Origin: Alphaproteobacteria bacterium
GTDB taxonomy: Bacteria; Pseudomonadota; Alphaproteobacteria; Micavibrionales; UBA2020
Direction: 5' to 3'
NCBI GenBank assembly: GCA_030682495.1
Contig: JAUXOC010000023.1
Location: 1-46,827 of the forward strand
DNA length: 46,827 bases
The notes beneath the pieces are model-generated. The model was not told where the DNA came from. It saw nothing but the letters and a program-made list of their open reading frames with translations, and searched no databases. The translations under genes and the position numbers were made by a program. This document shows, piece after piece, positions 37,415 to 46,827 of this stretch (its first letter is position 1; every line of letters begins with the position of its first letter).

Positions 37415-38863
37415 TTAATCCGTATACGGATTGCGGCTGGTCTTGAGGATCAGGCGCACGGGTGTTGCGGGCATAGCGAAATCGCGGCGCAGGCCGTTCA
37501 CCAGATATCGCTGGTGCGTCTCCGGATAATCATCGGGGCGCGATACCCAGAGCGCGAACGTCGGGGGCCGCGCCTTGATCTGCGTCATATAGCGCAGGCG
37601 GTTTTGGCGGCCGCTCACCAGCGGTGCGGGGTTTTGCGATTCCATGATGCGCAGCCAGCGGTTGAGCTTGCCCGTACCAATGCGGTGATTCCACAGATTA
37701 TAGACATCCAGAATACCCTGCATCAGTTTATCGACGCGCTGGCCTTTGATGGCCGAAATTGTCACAACCGGAATGTCACGCACCTGCGCCAGCGATGTCG
37801 AAAGCTGGTGGCGGATTTCATCCAGCGTATGTTCCTTGTCTTTGACCAGATCCCATTTGTTAACGGCAATCACAATGGCGCGACCTTCGTCGATGACATG
37901 GCCGGCAATCGTCAGATCCTGTTTTTCAAACAGCGTCTCTCCATCGATGACCATGACCACCACCTGCGCCAGACGGATGGCACGCAGCGTGTCTTCGACC
38001 GCCATGCGTTCAATATAATTCACGACTCTCGCTTTGCGGCGCAGACCGGCGGTATCGACAAGGCGCAGCTTGCGCCCGCCAAATTCCCAATCCACATGCA
38101 CCGCATCGCGCGTGATGCCGGCTTCGGGCCCCGTCATCGAACGCTCTTCGCCTAAAATAGCATTGAGCAGTGTCGATTTACCGACATTGGGGCGGCCGGC
38201 GATGGCCACTTTGATCGGTTTATTGAGATCTTCGGTCGAGATTTCTTCGTCGCCAAATCCGGTTTCAGCGCCTTCCTGATATTTCTGAAACAAACGCTCG
38301 ATGTCATCCTCGGGCTCGGCAACCTCTTCACCGAGCAAGGCGGCCGCAGCGGCTTCGGCTGCTTCGGCGGCCTCGACATGCGGGCGCAGCAGATCATAGA
38401 TGGCTTCCATGCCATGCCCGTGTTCGGCGGAAATGGCAATCGGCTCGCCAAGACCCAGCTCGTAGGCTTCGTACATATTGTCGAGACCGGCACGGCTTTC
38501 GCATTTATTGACGATCAGCGCGCTTGGAATGTCCTGACGGCGCAGCCAGTCGGCGAAGTGCCTGTCCATCGGTGTGATGCCGACGCGCGCATCAACGACC
38601 AGCAGCGCCATGTCGGCGCGCGCCAGCGCCCGTTCGGTCTGTTGGCGCATGCGGCCCTGAATAGACAGGTCAAAGCTTTCTTCCAGCCCTGCCGTGTCGA
38701 TGACGGTGAAGTCGAGCCCCATCAGATGCGCATCCGCTTCGCGCCAGTCGCGCGTCAGCCCCGGCGTGTCATGCACCAGCGCCAGTTTTTTACCGGCCAT
38801 CCGGTTAAACAGCGTGGACTTGCCCACATTGGGGCGGCCGATGATGGCGAGAGAGAACGTCAT
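37415..38863 (-). CDS. der: Ribosome biogenesis GTPase Der
   Basis: 482 aa; two GTPase domains GRPNVGKSTLFNRM and GRPNVGKSTLLNAI, each with DTAGL. Confidence 0.97.
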   Translation of the reverse strand: MTFSLAIIGRPNVGKSTLFNRMAGKKLALVHDTPGLTRDWREADAHLMGLDFTVIDTAGLEESFDLSIQGRMRQQTERALARADMALLVVDARVGITPMDRHFADWLRRQDIPSALIVNKCESRAGLDNMYEAYELGLGEPIAISAEHGHGMEAIYDLLRPHVEAAEAAEAAAAALLGEEVAEPEDDIERLFQKYQEGAETGFGDEEISTEDLNKPIKVAIAGRPNVGKSTLLNAILGEERSMTGPEAGITRDAVHVDWEFGGRKLRLVDTAGLRRKARVVNYIERMAVEDTLRAIRLAQVVVMVIDGETLFEKQDLTIAGHVIDEGRAIVIAVNKWDLVKDKEHTLDEIRHQLSTSLAQVRDIPVVTISAIKGQRVDKLMQGILDVYNLWNHRIGTGKLNRWLRIMESQNPAPLVSGRQNRLRYMTQIKARPPTFALWVSRPDDYPETHQRYLVNGLRRDFAMPATPVRLILKTSRNPYTD

Positions 38864-38888
38864 GGGAGCGGTGTATCCGTTTCTGTTA

Positions 38889-40232
38889 TCAGCGCCACGC
38901 GCTGAGACTGCCGTTTTGCGACAGAATAATCATGGTGCCGCCCGCAACAACCGGCGCCATTGTGGTTTCGGACGGCAGACGGTGTTTCGCAAGCACGGCG
39001 CCGTCCAGCGGGCTCAGCTCCAGCAATTCGCGGCTGCTGCCGGTGAGGATCAAACGATCCCCCGCCAAAACAGGGCCAGCCCAGACGACGGGTTCGCTGC
39101 GCTTTTTATCTTCCCAACGCGGCAGGTCCACCACCCAGCGGATATCGCCTGTGCTGCGTTTGATCGCTGCCATCTGCTGTTCGGCAGTGACCAGATAAAT
39201 CGTATCGCCTGCGACCCAGGGCATGTCAGTGCTGCCGATTTCACGCTGCCAGCGGCGCTGGCCTGTGACCTGATCGAGCGCGACCATACGGCCGCTATAG
39301 CTGACGGCGAAAACCATACCGCGGTCGATCACCGGCAGACCGCGGATATCGGCAATCGCGGAAAGAGAGCCGCCGCGGCGCACAGCCGAAAGATTGTCTT
39401 GCCACACGACCTGCCCGTTTTCAGGCCGCAGGCCAAACAGTTCACCCGAAGACAGCGGCAGCACCACCAGCGTTTCATCCGCCGCGACCGAGGCCGAACC
39501 GAGCAGGTTCGTCGCTTCGCTGACGCCGGTATGTTGCCAGAGCAGTTTGCCATCCGCCGCGGTATAGACCATCAGACGGTTGTCGAGCGTGACCAGATAG
39601 ACGCGGCCATCCATCACCGTCGGCGCGCTGCGGGCTGGCGCAGGTAGTACCGCGCGCCAGATATCGCCGCCGCTGGCAGGATCCACCGCCATCAAATGTT
39701 TGTAGCCTGCGGTCACGTAGAGCTTGCCTTCATGCCAGGCAATGCCGCCGCCGACCGCGCCGCTGCGGCCTTCGCCGCGCGGCACAACAGATTGCCGCCA
39801 GACGCGCTTGCCGTCTTCAAGGTTAAACGCCGACAGATTGCCGCCGGTATCCAGCGTAAACACGCGGTCTTCGGCGACGACCGGCGTTGCGGTCAGGGGC
39901 GTGCGCTTGTCACCGCCGGAGCCGATGGACGATGTCCAGACCCGTTTGAGATCCGTCGCCAGCGCGACATGGGTCATCGCGTGGTTGGGATAGCCGCCGG
40001 CCTGTGGCCAGAATTTATTCTCCCAAATATCGGGCAAGGCAATGTCTTCGGCTTCCAGCTCAGGATTCGGCAAAAGGTCTTTTTGCAATTGCAAGATCGA
40101 CAGACGTTCGCCTTGCAGCGGCGGATCTTTATCGCTGCCGAATATCTTTTCAGCTGTTTCGCAGCCGGAAAGCATAAAAACCAGCATCAGCGCGCAAAGC
40201 GCGGGGTGGAGCGTTATGCGGCGGGTCTTCAT
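38889..40232 (-). CDS. bamB: Outer membrane assembly factor BamB-like (PQQ-binding beta-propeller lipoprotein)
   Basis: 447 aa; lipobox MLVFMLSGC; repeated GxLxAFNLEDGKRVWR-type blades; next to der and a YfgM-like gene. Confidence 0.88.
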   Translation of the reverse strand: MKTRRITLHPALCALMLVFMLSGCETAEKIFGSDKDPPLQGERLSILQLQKDLLPNPELEAEDIALPDIWENKFWPQAGGYPNHAMTHVALATDLKRVWTSSIGSGGDKRTPLTATPVVAEDRVFTLDTGGNLSAFNLEDGKRVWRQSVVPRGEGRSGAVGGGIAWHEGKLYVTAGYKHLMAVDPASGGDIWRAVLPAPARSAPTVMDGRVYLVTLDNRLMVYTAADGKLLWQHTGVSEATNLLGSASVAADETLVVLPLSSGELFGLRPENGQVVWQDNLSAVRRGGSLSAIADIRGLPVIDRGMVFAVSYSGRMVALDQVTGQRRWQREIGSTDMPWVAGDTIYLVTAEQQMAAIKRSTGDIRWVVDLPRWEDKKRSEPVVWAGPVLAGDRLILTGSSRELLELSPLDGAVLAKHRLPSETTMAPVVAGGTMIILSQNGSLSAWR

Positions 40233-40234
40233 AA

Positions 40235-40885
40235 TCAGCGCACCGTCTCGCTGCCGGCGGCTTCCAGATAAAGCGCGCGCAGCGTGGTCGCACGGGCGCG
40301 CACTTCGGCAGGGGCCGCATCATCACCGATCAGCGTCGTCAGGGCGGCGGCGGCATCGGCCATTTTGTTTTCGCGGGCAAAGAGAAGCGCCTGAAGTTCC
40401 AGCGCAGAGAAACGCCAGATATTCTTGGCCGACGTCAGCGGCTTCAGCGCCGCATGCAGTTGCTGCGCATCGCCCGCATCGATGCGGTGGCTGACGGACA
40501 GCAGCGTTGCCAGATCGCGGTACACGCGGTCAAGCCCGCGCGTTGTGGCGATGCGGTCATAGACCACTGCAGCTTCGGCGCTTTCGCCTTTTTGTGCATG
40601 GATACCTGCGGCCAGAAAAGCGGCCAGCGCGCCGTGTGATCCCTTGCCCGTTTCGGCAAGGGCACCAAGCGCCGCTTCGTCCGCGCGGTCCATGGCGGAG
40701 AAAAGTTCGTAGGTCGCCTGCGCATTGCGGTTCAGCGTATGCTGCCGCCAAAAGCTCAGCCCTGCGGTCATCACAATCGCAAGGACGATGCCGCCGATAA
40801 TCCAGGCGCGGTTTTCGACCCAGAAGTCGCGCAGCCGCTGCTGGCGCATATCGTCGTCGATTTCTCTCATCACATCGGACATCAT
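40235..40885 (-). CDS. YfgM-like TPR_21 family tetratricopeptide protein
   Basis: 217 aa from ATG 40885; MREIDDDMRQQRLRDFWVENRAWIIGGIVLAIVMTAGLSFWRQH; ORF-track N-terminal extension to 41383 rejected. Confidence 0.82.
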   Translation of the reverse strand: MMSDVMREIDDDMRQQRLRDFWVENRAWIIGGIVLAIVMTAGLSFWRQHTLNRNAQATYELFSAMDRADEAALGALAETGKGSHGALAAFLAAGIHAQKGESAEAAVVYDRIATTRGLDRVYRDLATLLSVSHRIDAGDAQQLHAALKPLTSAKNIWRFSALELQALLFARENKMADAAAALTTLIGDDAAPAEVRARATTLRALYLEAAGSETVR

Positions 40886-41008
40886 CCGTTCCTTGTCGTC
40901 ATATCGTTGAAATGCCGCCCTAAATTGACCTGAAACACCCCTGCGGGTCAAGGAAAACCCCCACCCTGACCGGTGTAAAGATAACGCGCCCCTTGCCATA
41001 AGGCGGGG

Positions 41009-41037
41009 TTGACGCTGCCAAGAGCGGATGATATGAG
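41009..41037 (+). promoter_or_regulatory. Candidate sigma70 promoter for ankyrin ORF 41132
   Basis: TTGACG-N17-TATGAG. Confidence 0.4.
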
Positions 41038-41131
41038 ATTTAGACATTCTTTTTGAAATCTTTTGATCCGTATGGATGTTTCCGGACGCGCCCCTTGTGG
41101 CCGCTGGCATCCGCCCACAGGGAGACCCCGC

Positions 41132-41719
41132 ATGCCTTCTTTCCGCGACATGTTTCGCCGCGCCAGCGAAGACGAAAGAGCCCAGAAACGCACGGAATCG
41201 ATCAACAAGATCAACCTGCGCGGCACGACCGAGCTTTTCCGCGCGGTTGAACGCGGGGATCTGGCCGAAGTACGCCAGCTGATCGACGATGGCGCGGAAA
41301 TTGACAGCCGCAGCAAATCGCAAGGCATCACATCCAGCGTCATGTTCCGCGTGCCCTATGCCGCGGGATCCACCGCGCTGCATGCCGCCGCCCTACTCGG
41401 CCATTCCGAAATCGCCGAACTTTTGCTTGAAAAAGGCGCAGACCCCAATATCCGCAACAGCGAAGGGCATACCGCACTCGATTACGCGCTGATGAGCCAT
41501 GCGTGGATGGAAGATTCGCTGCAGAAAAAACGCCAGTCCAGCTTGACGCTGGAGCGTTTCGTGCGATCCGCAGCCGACAAGGTCAGCACCTATCAGCAGA
41601 CCGTCGGTCTTTTGCTGTCACGCGGCAGCAAGCCGGGGTTGCTGGAGCTGCCGGAGCGTTTCAAAGACCTGCTGCCCCGCCGCCGCCAAAAGCCGCAGGA
41701 TGACGCGCCGAAAGTCTGA
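41132..41719 (+). CDS. Ankyrin-repeat protein
   Basis: 195 aa from ATG 41132; GSTALHAAALLGHSEIAELLLEKGADPNIRNSEGHTALDYAL. Confidence 0.87.
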   Translation: MPSFRDMFRRASEDERAQKRTESINKINLRGTTELFRAVERGDLAEVRQLIDDGAEIDSRSKSQGITSSVMFRVPYAAGSTALHAAALLGHSEIAELLLEKGADPNIRNSEGHTALDYALMSHAWMEDSLQKKRQSSLTLERFVRSAADKVSTYQQTVGLLLSRGSKPGLLELPERFKDLLPRRRQKPQDDAPKV

Positions 41720-41746
41720 CACGCGAAAATCTAGGAAATACAGAGT

Positions 41747-42238
41747 TCAGGGACGCGGCCCGTTCTTACGGCGCGGCGGCAAGCGGAAAGATTCGCCGTC
41801 GGCGTGGGCCTGCAGCATCTCCTGCTCATCCACAACTTTCGCACGCCGTGCAGCTTCGATATCTGCACGCGCGGCGGCAGGTTCTTTTTCCGGCGCGGGC
41901 ACGGGCGGAGAGAGATCATCTTCATCATACCGGCGCGCACCCTGGCCGCGCAAATATTTGGCAATGGCATCACGGTCTTCGTAGATGGCGGTATCGAGGG
42001 GGAAATCACCCTGCCGGTCAGACACATTCATTTCCGCACCGCCCGCCACCAGCACTTTGACCATCAAAAGGTCGCCTTGAATGACGGCTTCGTGCAGCGG
42101 CGTGATATCGGGGCGGGTGGCGGCGACATTCGGGCTATAGCCCTCGGCCAGAAGCTTGCGCACAGTACCCACGCTGCCCGACTGGACGGCTTTGAGAAAT
42201 TCCTGTTCCTGACTGCCGAGGTGCGACATGGCCTGCAC
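41747..42238 (-). CDS. Ankyrin-repeat protein
   Basis: 163 aa; ITPLHEAVIQGDLLMVKVLVAGGAEMNVSDRQGDFPLDTAI. Confidence 0.85.
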   Translation of the reverse strand: MQAMSHLGSQEQEFLKAVQSGSVGTVRKLLAEGYSPNVAATRPDITPLHEAVIQGDLLMVKVLVAGGAEMNVSDRQGDFPLDTAIYEDRDAIAKYLRGQGARRYDEDDLSPPVPAPEKEPAAARADIEAARRAKVVDEQEMLQAHADGESFRLPPRRKNGPRP

Positions 42239-42240
42239 GC

Positions 42241-43035
42241 TTAGCGTTTGGGAGGTTTCGGCGCGGTAGCGCCGCTTTGAGGTTTCTGCGCATTCGCCGT
42301 TTTGGGTGGACGGCGGCCCAGACTGAAATCAGGCTGTACATAGGATTGCAGCTGCGCCTGATGCGCCGCCGCCAAGAACGCTTCGGCATCATGCGCCTTG
42401 GCGTAATCCTGCGGCACGGCCTGCCAGAGTTTGCTGAATTCGTCCGGACGGTCTTTCCACAGATCAACGTCCAGCAATTTGCCAAGCGCCCCCTGCTGAC
42501 AGATTTTCAACAGCGCCGTATCGCCGTCAGACCCGCGCGCCAGCAGATCAGCCGCACACAAAGCCTCTGCCCCTGTTTCGCGGCGCGCCAGCGCAATCAG
42601 CGCATCCAGCCCGCCTTTTTGCACCAGATAGCCGAAATGGTCGCTGAGGTTTTCGCGCGATGCACGGCGGATATCGGCCAGCGAGGCATAGCCCGTCTCT
42701 GTTATTGCGGGTGGCGGAGGCAGACGGGTTATTTTATAGGCAAGCGCATCATGGCCGAGCGCGCGCGCCAGATGTTCCGGCGTTTCGCCGTTGCCGTCAT
42801 AAGACACGGCTGCTACACCGCGCGCGGTAAAAGCGTCAAAAGCCGCCGCATCACCCCAGAGCGCGGCAAAATGCGCCAGACCGCGGCCGGTTGTATCTGT
42901 CCAGGCCGGATCTAACCCTGCCTCCAGCGCTGCCGTCAGCGCAGCAACATCGCGCGCGTCGATCAGATCAGCGATCTGCGCATCGTCAAAACGCGGCGTG
43001 TCTTTTTTATCTTTTGCGGGCGGTTTTTTGGCCAT
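42241..43035 (-). CDS. Ankyrin-like repeat protein
   Basis: 265 aa from ATG 43035; DARDVAALTAALEAGLDPAWTDTTGRGLAHFAALWGDAAAFDAFTARGVAAVSYDGNGETPEHLARA. Confidence 0.75.
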   Translation of the reverse strand: MAKKPPAKDKKDTPRFDDAQIADLIDARDVAALTAALEAGLDPAWTDTTGRGLAHFAALWGDAAAFDAFTARGVAAVSYDGNGETPEHLARALGHDALAYKITRLPPPPAITETGYASLADIRRASRENLSDHFGYLVQKGGLDALIALARRETGAEALCAADLLARGSDGDTALLKICQQGALGKLLDVDLWKDRPDEFSKLWQAVPQDYAKAHDAEAFLAAAHQAQLQSYVQPDFSLGRRPPKTANAQKPQSGATAPKPPKR

Positions 43036-43051
43036 GTTCTCTGTTTCCTGT

Positions 43052-44311
43052 TCACGCGCCCTTGGGGCCGGACGGCTTGTCGTTCTTTTTGCCGTCCGCA
43101 TTTTTCGGGCGCGGTTTGAGACGGATATCATCGGCCTCTTCGTCTGCGCGGCGGCTCAGTTCGCTTTGCTGATAGCGGCGAATATCGCGCGCGGCCGTGT
43201 CAAAATCAACCTGCGCGCGGGCACGGGGGTCGGCGTCGATTTGCGGACGCAGCGAGAGCATGTCATCCAGCCGGTCGCGCCAGACCGCGGCCGTAAACAG
43301 CAGCGACAGGCGGCGGCTGGCAACAAAAGCATCCAGCAGCGTTTCGCCGCCGTAATATTCGCTGCGTTTCATCAAATCCGCACGGGTGAGCCCGTCCTGA
43401 CTGCGTTCAACCGCCGCCATGACCAGATCCATCTTGCCCATGCGCACCAGAAAGTGCAGCGCTGATGTTTTACCATCAAGGCCGATGGGCACTGTCGCGC
43501 GCAGATCCGTCAGCGTCAGTTCTTCCGGCCGGCGGCTGAACAATGTGCGTCCGCCGCGCGCATCGAGGATTTTATAAATATCGTACCATGCAGCACCCAG
43601 CAGGTCTTTCGCCCCCACCCACCACAGCATATCCAGCGACGTTTCGCCGCGGCCGCTGACCGCATGCACATCTGCGCCGGCATCCAGCAGCGTATTCACT
43701 TTTTGCACATCGCAGCGCGCAATCGACAAATGCAGCGCGGAATAACGCGCGCGGCCCTGTGCACTTTCAACCGCATTGGGGTCAGCGCCCAGCGAGAGCG
43801 CGCGTTTGACGTCATCAGCCGTGCCTTTATGGACGGCAGACATCAGCACATTATCGATGCGGGTCTGGTAATTGGTGACCAGAACATCATCAGGCAGATA
43901 ACGCGGGTCATTGCCGATCAGACAAAACGGCGCGCCTGCGTCAGACAACACGCGAATGCCCTGCACAAAATTCAGCCGGTAAGCGGTATCCAGCGCACTG
44001 GCGCCGTCATTGTCGGTATCCGACAATCCCGCATCGTATTTGATAAAAAGCCGGAGCAGATCAACATCGCCGCGCTGCACAGCCGCGTGCAGCACCGGCA
44101 TGCCGCCCGGCAAAACCCTGTCGGGGCAAGCGCCGTCGTGCAGCGCCGTTTCAACGGCGGCGCGATCAACGACCGAGGCCTGCATGGCCGCGATCAGACG
44201 GTTGTCGGCATCGGCCTGACGCGCGGCTTTCTCCGCATCGCCTACAAGGGAGAAGAGGATTTTTTCCAGCGGCTGGTCGTCGTCGATATCGCGCGGCTTG
44301 CGGGGTGACAC
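43052..44311 (-). CDS. Ankyrin-repeat protein
   Basis: 419 aa; MPVLHAAVQRGDVDLLRLFIKYDAGLSDTDNDGASALDTA; YSALHLSIARCDVQKVNTLLDAGADVHAVSGRGETSLDML. Confidence 0.87.
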   Translation of the reverse strand: MSPRKPRDIDDDQPLEKILFSLVGDAEKAARQADADNRLIAAMQASVVDRAAVETALHDGACPDRVLPGGMPVLHAAVQRGDVDLLRLFIKYDAGLSDTDNDGASALDTAYRLNFVQGIRVLSDAGAPFCLIGNDPRYLPDDVLVTNYQTRIDNVLMSAVHKGTADDVKRALSLGADPNAVESAQGRARYSALHLSIARCDVQKVNTLLDAGADVHAVSGRGETSLDMLWWVGAKDLLGAAWYDIYKILDARGGRTLFSRRPEELTLTDLRATVPIGLDGKTSALHFLVRMGKMDLVMAAVERSQDGLTRADLMKRSEYYGGETLLDAFVASRRLSLLFTAAVWRDRLDDMLSLRPQIDADPRARAQVDFDTAARDIRRYQQSELSRRADEEADDIRLKPRPKNADGKKNDKPSGPKGA

Positions 44312-44491
44312 GCGGCGGCTTCCTTTACAGAATTATGTTATTCATTTGAGCGTTGTTTTTACCATAGGCCGCCGCAGGGCGTAAACCCGTAATCGCCCGT
44401 CTGCGGCGCGTTTTTTACCCTGCGGCGCAGCATTCTCTCCCCTGCCGCATCGCCCCGATTTTGCCCTCTACCCGCGCAAAACGTCTTTCGC

Positions 44492-44520
44492 TTGACGAAT
44501 CGTGCCTTTCCGTATTAATT
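44492..44520 (+). promoter_or_regulatory. Weak candidate sigma70 promoter
   Basis: TTGACG-N17-TTAATT upstream of ORF 44567. Confidence 0.3.
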
Positions 44521-44566
44521 TACATTATACTCAAATAGAGCATAATAACCGCACAGGAGAAGCCCC

Positions 44567-44836
44567 ATGCCCAAAGCCGCCGATGATTTCACCAAAAAGA
44601 CCGCTGCCCAAAAGACCTTGGCGAAGGAAACCAGCGCTCTTGCCGCCGTGCTGGGTGCTTTGTCGGGGCTGGATGCCGCTTCACAGGCTTTTGTCTGGGA
44701 AACGGCGGGGCAGCGGCTGGGGCTGCGTGATGCGCCCAAATCACCTGTGCAGAAGCCGCAGGCGCGGAAGACCGTCGACAAAACGCATTGGTACAGCGAT
44801 ACGCAGCCTTTTGGCCCGCGCAACGTTGATTGTTGA
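44567..44836 (+). CDS. Small hypothetical protein
   Basis: 89 aa, ATG preceded by AGGAG; no family recognised. Confidence 0.6.
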   Translation: MPKAADDFTKKTAAQKTLAKETSALAAVLGALSGLDAASQAFVWETAGQRLGLRDAPKSPVQKPQARKTVDKTHWYSDTQPFGPRNVDC

Positions 44837-44924
44837 AAGTTGCCGCAATTTTCTTTATTTCCGTGCCGCCGCACCCTAAAATGCCCCAAGTTTTATTGAA
44901 CGCGGGGAGCGCCAAAGCGCCACG

Positions 44925-45242
44925 ATGCTGCTGTATTTCAGAAATAAATTCACGGGCAAGCCGACGTTTAGCCAAGGCGAGCTGAGCCTTATCCTCGGCG
45001 TCTACGGGGAGCGGGTGCAGCGCGGCGAGTGGCGCGACTATGCCATCGACTGCCTGCCCGATATGGCGGTGTTTTCGATTTTTCGCTCGTCGCGCGAAAA
45101 TCCTATCTATTCCATCGCCAAAATCCCGCCGCGCAATTTTCTGAAGCCGCCGGAATATGTGGTTTACCAAGGCGGCAAAACAATCAAACAAAGCGCATCA
45201 CTCCGTGAAGTGCTGGAAGTATTCAAGGACGCCTCTGCATGA
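44925..45242 (+). CDS. DUF2794 family protein
   Basis: 105 aa; FSQGELSLILGVYGERVQRGEWRDYAIDCLPDMAVFSIFRSSRENPIYSIAKIP matches the alphaproteobacterial DUF2794 pattern. Confidence 0.82.
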   Translation: MLLYFRNKFTGKPTFSQGELSLILGVYGERVQRGEWRDYAIDCLPDMAVFSIFRSSRENPIYSIAKIPPRNFLKPPEYVVYQGGKTIKQSASLREVLEVFKDASA

Positions 45243-45907
45243 TCCGCACTGTGACAAACCTGCCCTCCCTGCTGATTACGACGCTGCTGCTCTGCGCCGC
45301 GCCCGCTGCGGCACAGGTCAAACATCTGTCCGATCCCGTCTACGAAAAAATGGCGCCGGAAGACCCGCACCCGATGGAAGATCTTCTCTTGCTTGGTAAA
45401 GAGGGCGATACGCGCGCGCAATTTATCCTTGGTGATCTTTACGGCAAAGGAAAAGGCGGTCTGCCGCGCAGCGTCAAAAAATCGCGCGAGTGGTTTGAAA
45501 AAAGCGCGCGCGGCGGTTATGCACAAAGTTTTATTCGTCTGGCCGCGCTTGAAAAACGCGTGAACAAGCCCGAAGACGCTTATAAATGGTACACACTGGC
45601 AATTGAGACGCTGCCCTCCGCCGAACGCCGCTGGCCGCAGCGCGCGCGCGATGCGCTTGTCAAAGAACACAGCCTGACCGGCGCACAAATCAAAGCCGCG
45701 CGTCAAGCGGCGCAGGAATGGAAAAAACCCGCCGCACCCGCCAAAAAAGATGCGCAGAAAAAACCTGACAAGAAAACCGCCGCGCCCGTGGATACGGATA
45801 CCGACACCGCCGCGCTGCCAACACCACCCGAGAACCTCGAGAATATTGAACCCGCAACAGGCGACGCGCTCTCCGACGACAAAGAGAAGCCGCATGACCA
45901 AAATTAA
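45239..45907 (+). CDS. Sel1-like repeat periplasmic protein
   Basis: 222 aa; signal peptide; AQFILGDLYGKGKGGLPRSVKKSREWFEKSARGGYAQSFIRLA; ATGA overlap with DUF2794 gene. Confidence 0.78.
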   Translation: MIRTVTNLPSLLITTLLLCAAPAAAQVKHLSDPVYEKMAPEDPHPMEDLLLLGKEGDTRAQFILGDLYGKGKGGLPRSVKKSREWFEKSARGGYAQSFIRLAALEKRVNKPEDAYKWYTLAIETLPSAERRWPQRARDALVKEHSLTGAQIKAARQAAQEWKKPAAPAKKDAQKKPDKKTAAPVDTDTDTAALPTPPENLENIEPATGDALSDDKEKPHDQN

Positions 45908-45943
45908 AATCACCTCCCTCAATCAGAAACAAGGAGCGCAGAC

Positions 45944-46827
45944 ATGAGCAAAATCAAGGTAAAAACCCCCGTCGTCGAGATGAACGGCGACGAGATGACC
46001 CGTATCATCTGGGATATGATTATCGACCGGATGATTAAGCCTTATCTGGATATCGATCTTAAATCCTATGACCTGTCGATCCAGTCGCGTGACGGAACCG
46101 ACGACCAGATCACCGTCGATGCCGCCAATGCCATCAAGCAATACGGCGTCGGTATCAAATGCGCGACGATCACACCGGACGAAGCACGCGTTGAAGAATT
46201 CAAACTGAAAAAGATGTGGAAATCGCCGAACGGCACGATCCGCAATATTCTGAACGGCACGGTCTTCCGCGAGCCGATCATCTGCAAGAACATCCCGCGT
46301 CTGGTCACCACCTGGAACAAACCCATCGTCGTCGGCCGTCATGCCTTTGGCGACCAGTACAAGGCAACGGACGTTAAAATTCTGGGCCGCGGTAAACTGA
46401 CCATGACCTTTACGCCCGACAACGACGGCACACCCGAGACATGGGAAATCTACGACTTCGCCAAGGGCGGCGGCGTGGCCATGGGTATGTACAATACCGA
46501 CGAATCCATCGCCGGTTTCGCGCGCAGCTGTCTGAACTACGGCCTTGCCCGCGGCTATCCTGTATACCTGTCGACCAAGAACACAATTCTCAAAGCCTAT
46601 GACGGCCGCTTCAAAGATATCTTTCAGGAAATCTTTGACAAAGAATTCAAAGCGGATTTCGACAAGGCCGGTCTTGTCTATGAACACCGCCTGATCGACG
46701 ATATGGTCGCCAGCGCCCTGAAATGGGAAGGCGGCTTCCTCTGGGCCTGCAAAAACTATGATGGCGATGTGCAGTCGGACAGTGTGGCGCAGGGCTTCGG
46801 CTCGCTCGGCCTGATGACCTCTGTGCT
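45944..46827 (+). CDS. icd: NADP-dependent isocitrate dehydrogenase, 3'-truncated by window edge
   Basis: [101 protein letters not shown]; absent from ORF track because no stop lies in the window. Confidence 0.96.
   Translation, partial: MSKIKVKTPVVEMNGDEMTRIIWDMIIDRMIKPYLDIDLKSYDLSIQSRDGTDDQITVDAANAIKQYGVGIKCATITPDEARVEEFKLKKMWKSPNGTIRNILNGTVFREPIICKNIPRLVTTWNKPIVVGRHAFGDQYKATDVKILGRGKLTMTFTPDNDGTPETWEIYDFAKGGGVAMGMYNTDESIAGFARSCLNYGLARGYPVYLSTKNTILKAYDGRFKDIFQEIFDKEFKADFDKAGLVYEHRLIDDMVASALKWEGGFLWACKNYDGDVQSDSVAQGFGSLGLMTSV

Noticed and set aside
37403-38155. 250-aa + strand ORF
   Set aside because: Antisense to der.
40886-41383. N-terminal extension of the YfgM-like ORF
   Set aside because: Overlaps the divergent ankyrin gene and its promoter region; conserved start MMSDVMREIDDDMRQ is at 40885.
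45923-46687. 254-aa - strand ORF
   Set aside because: Antisense to truncated icd; the real gene is missing from the ORF track because it has no stop in the window.
1-46827. CRISPR arrays, tRNAs, rRNAs, transposases, prophage or known defence systems
   Set aside because: Scanned by eye; no regularly spaced repeats, T-loop-like tRNA ends, or recognisable transposase, integrase or nuclease ORFs. A tRNAscan/CRISPR finder/DefenseFinder run would be decisive.

Overview
The window looks like a chromosomal segment of a flagellated, GC-rich alphaproteobacterium; lineage is inferred from DUF2794- and DUF6468-type proteins and flagellar gene order. It runs from a truncated pheS (left edge) to a truncated NADP-dependent isocitrate dehydrogenase (right edge). 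Main blocks: pheS-pheT; two tandem long-chain acyl-CoA ligases; a flagellar locus with divergent flgF-flgG-flgA-flgH (-) and fliL-fliM-DUF6468-motE-like-AMIN/TPR (+); ihfB-lapA; a stretch of poorly characterised genes including an HEVTH protein, a YiiX-like hydrolase and a possible catalytically dead double-HD protein; argE; a site-2 protease; pyrE; PilZ; rpmI-rplT separated from pheST by about 29 kb; a radA-cvpA-hyp-SDR-CDF operon; der-bamB-YfgM-like; a four-gene ankyrin-repeat cluster; and DUF2794, Sel1-like and icd genes. Most notable non-coding signals: a facing pair of sigma54-like promoters between flgF and fliL; a nested inverted-repeat (REP/MITE-like) element at 37179-37333; an exact 20-bp repeat shared by the flgF and ihfB upstream regions; and a sigma70-like rpmI promoter with an inverted repeat in its spacer. 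I saw no tRNA, rRNA, CRISPR array, transposase or prophage. All calls come from reading the sequence without database searches.
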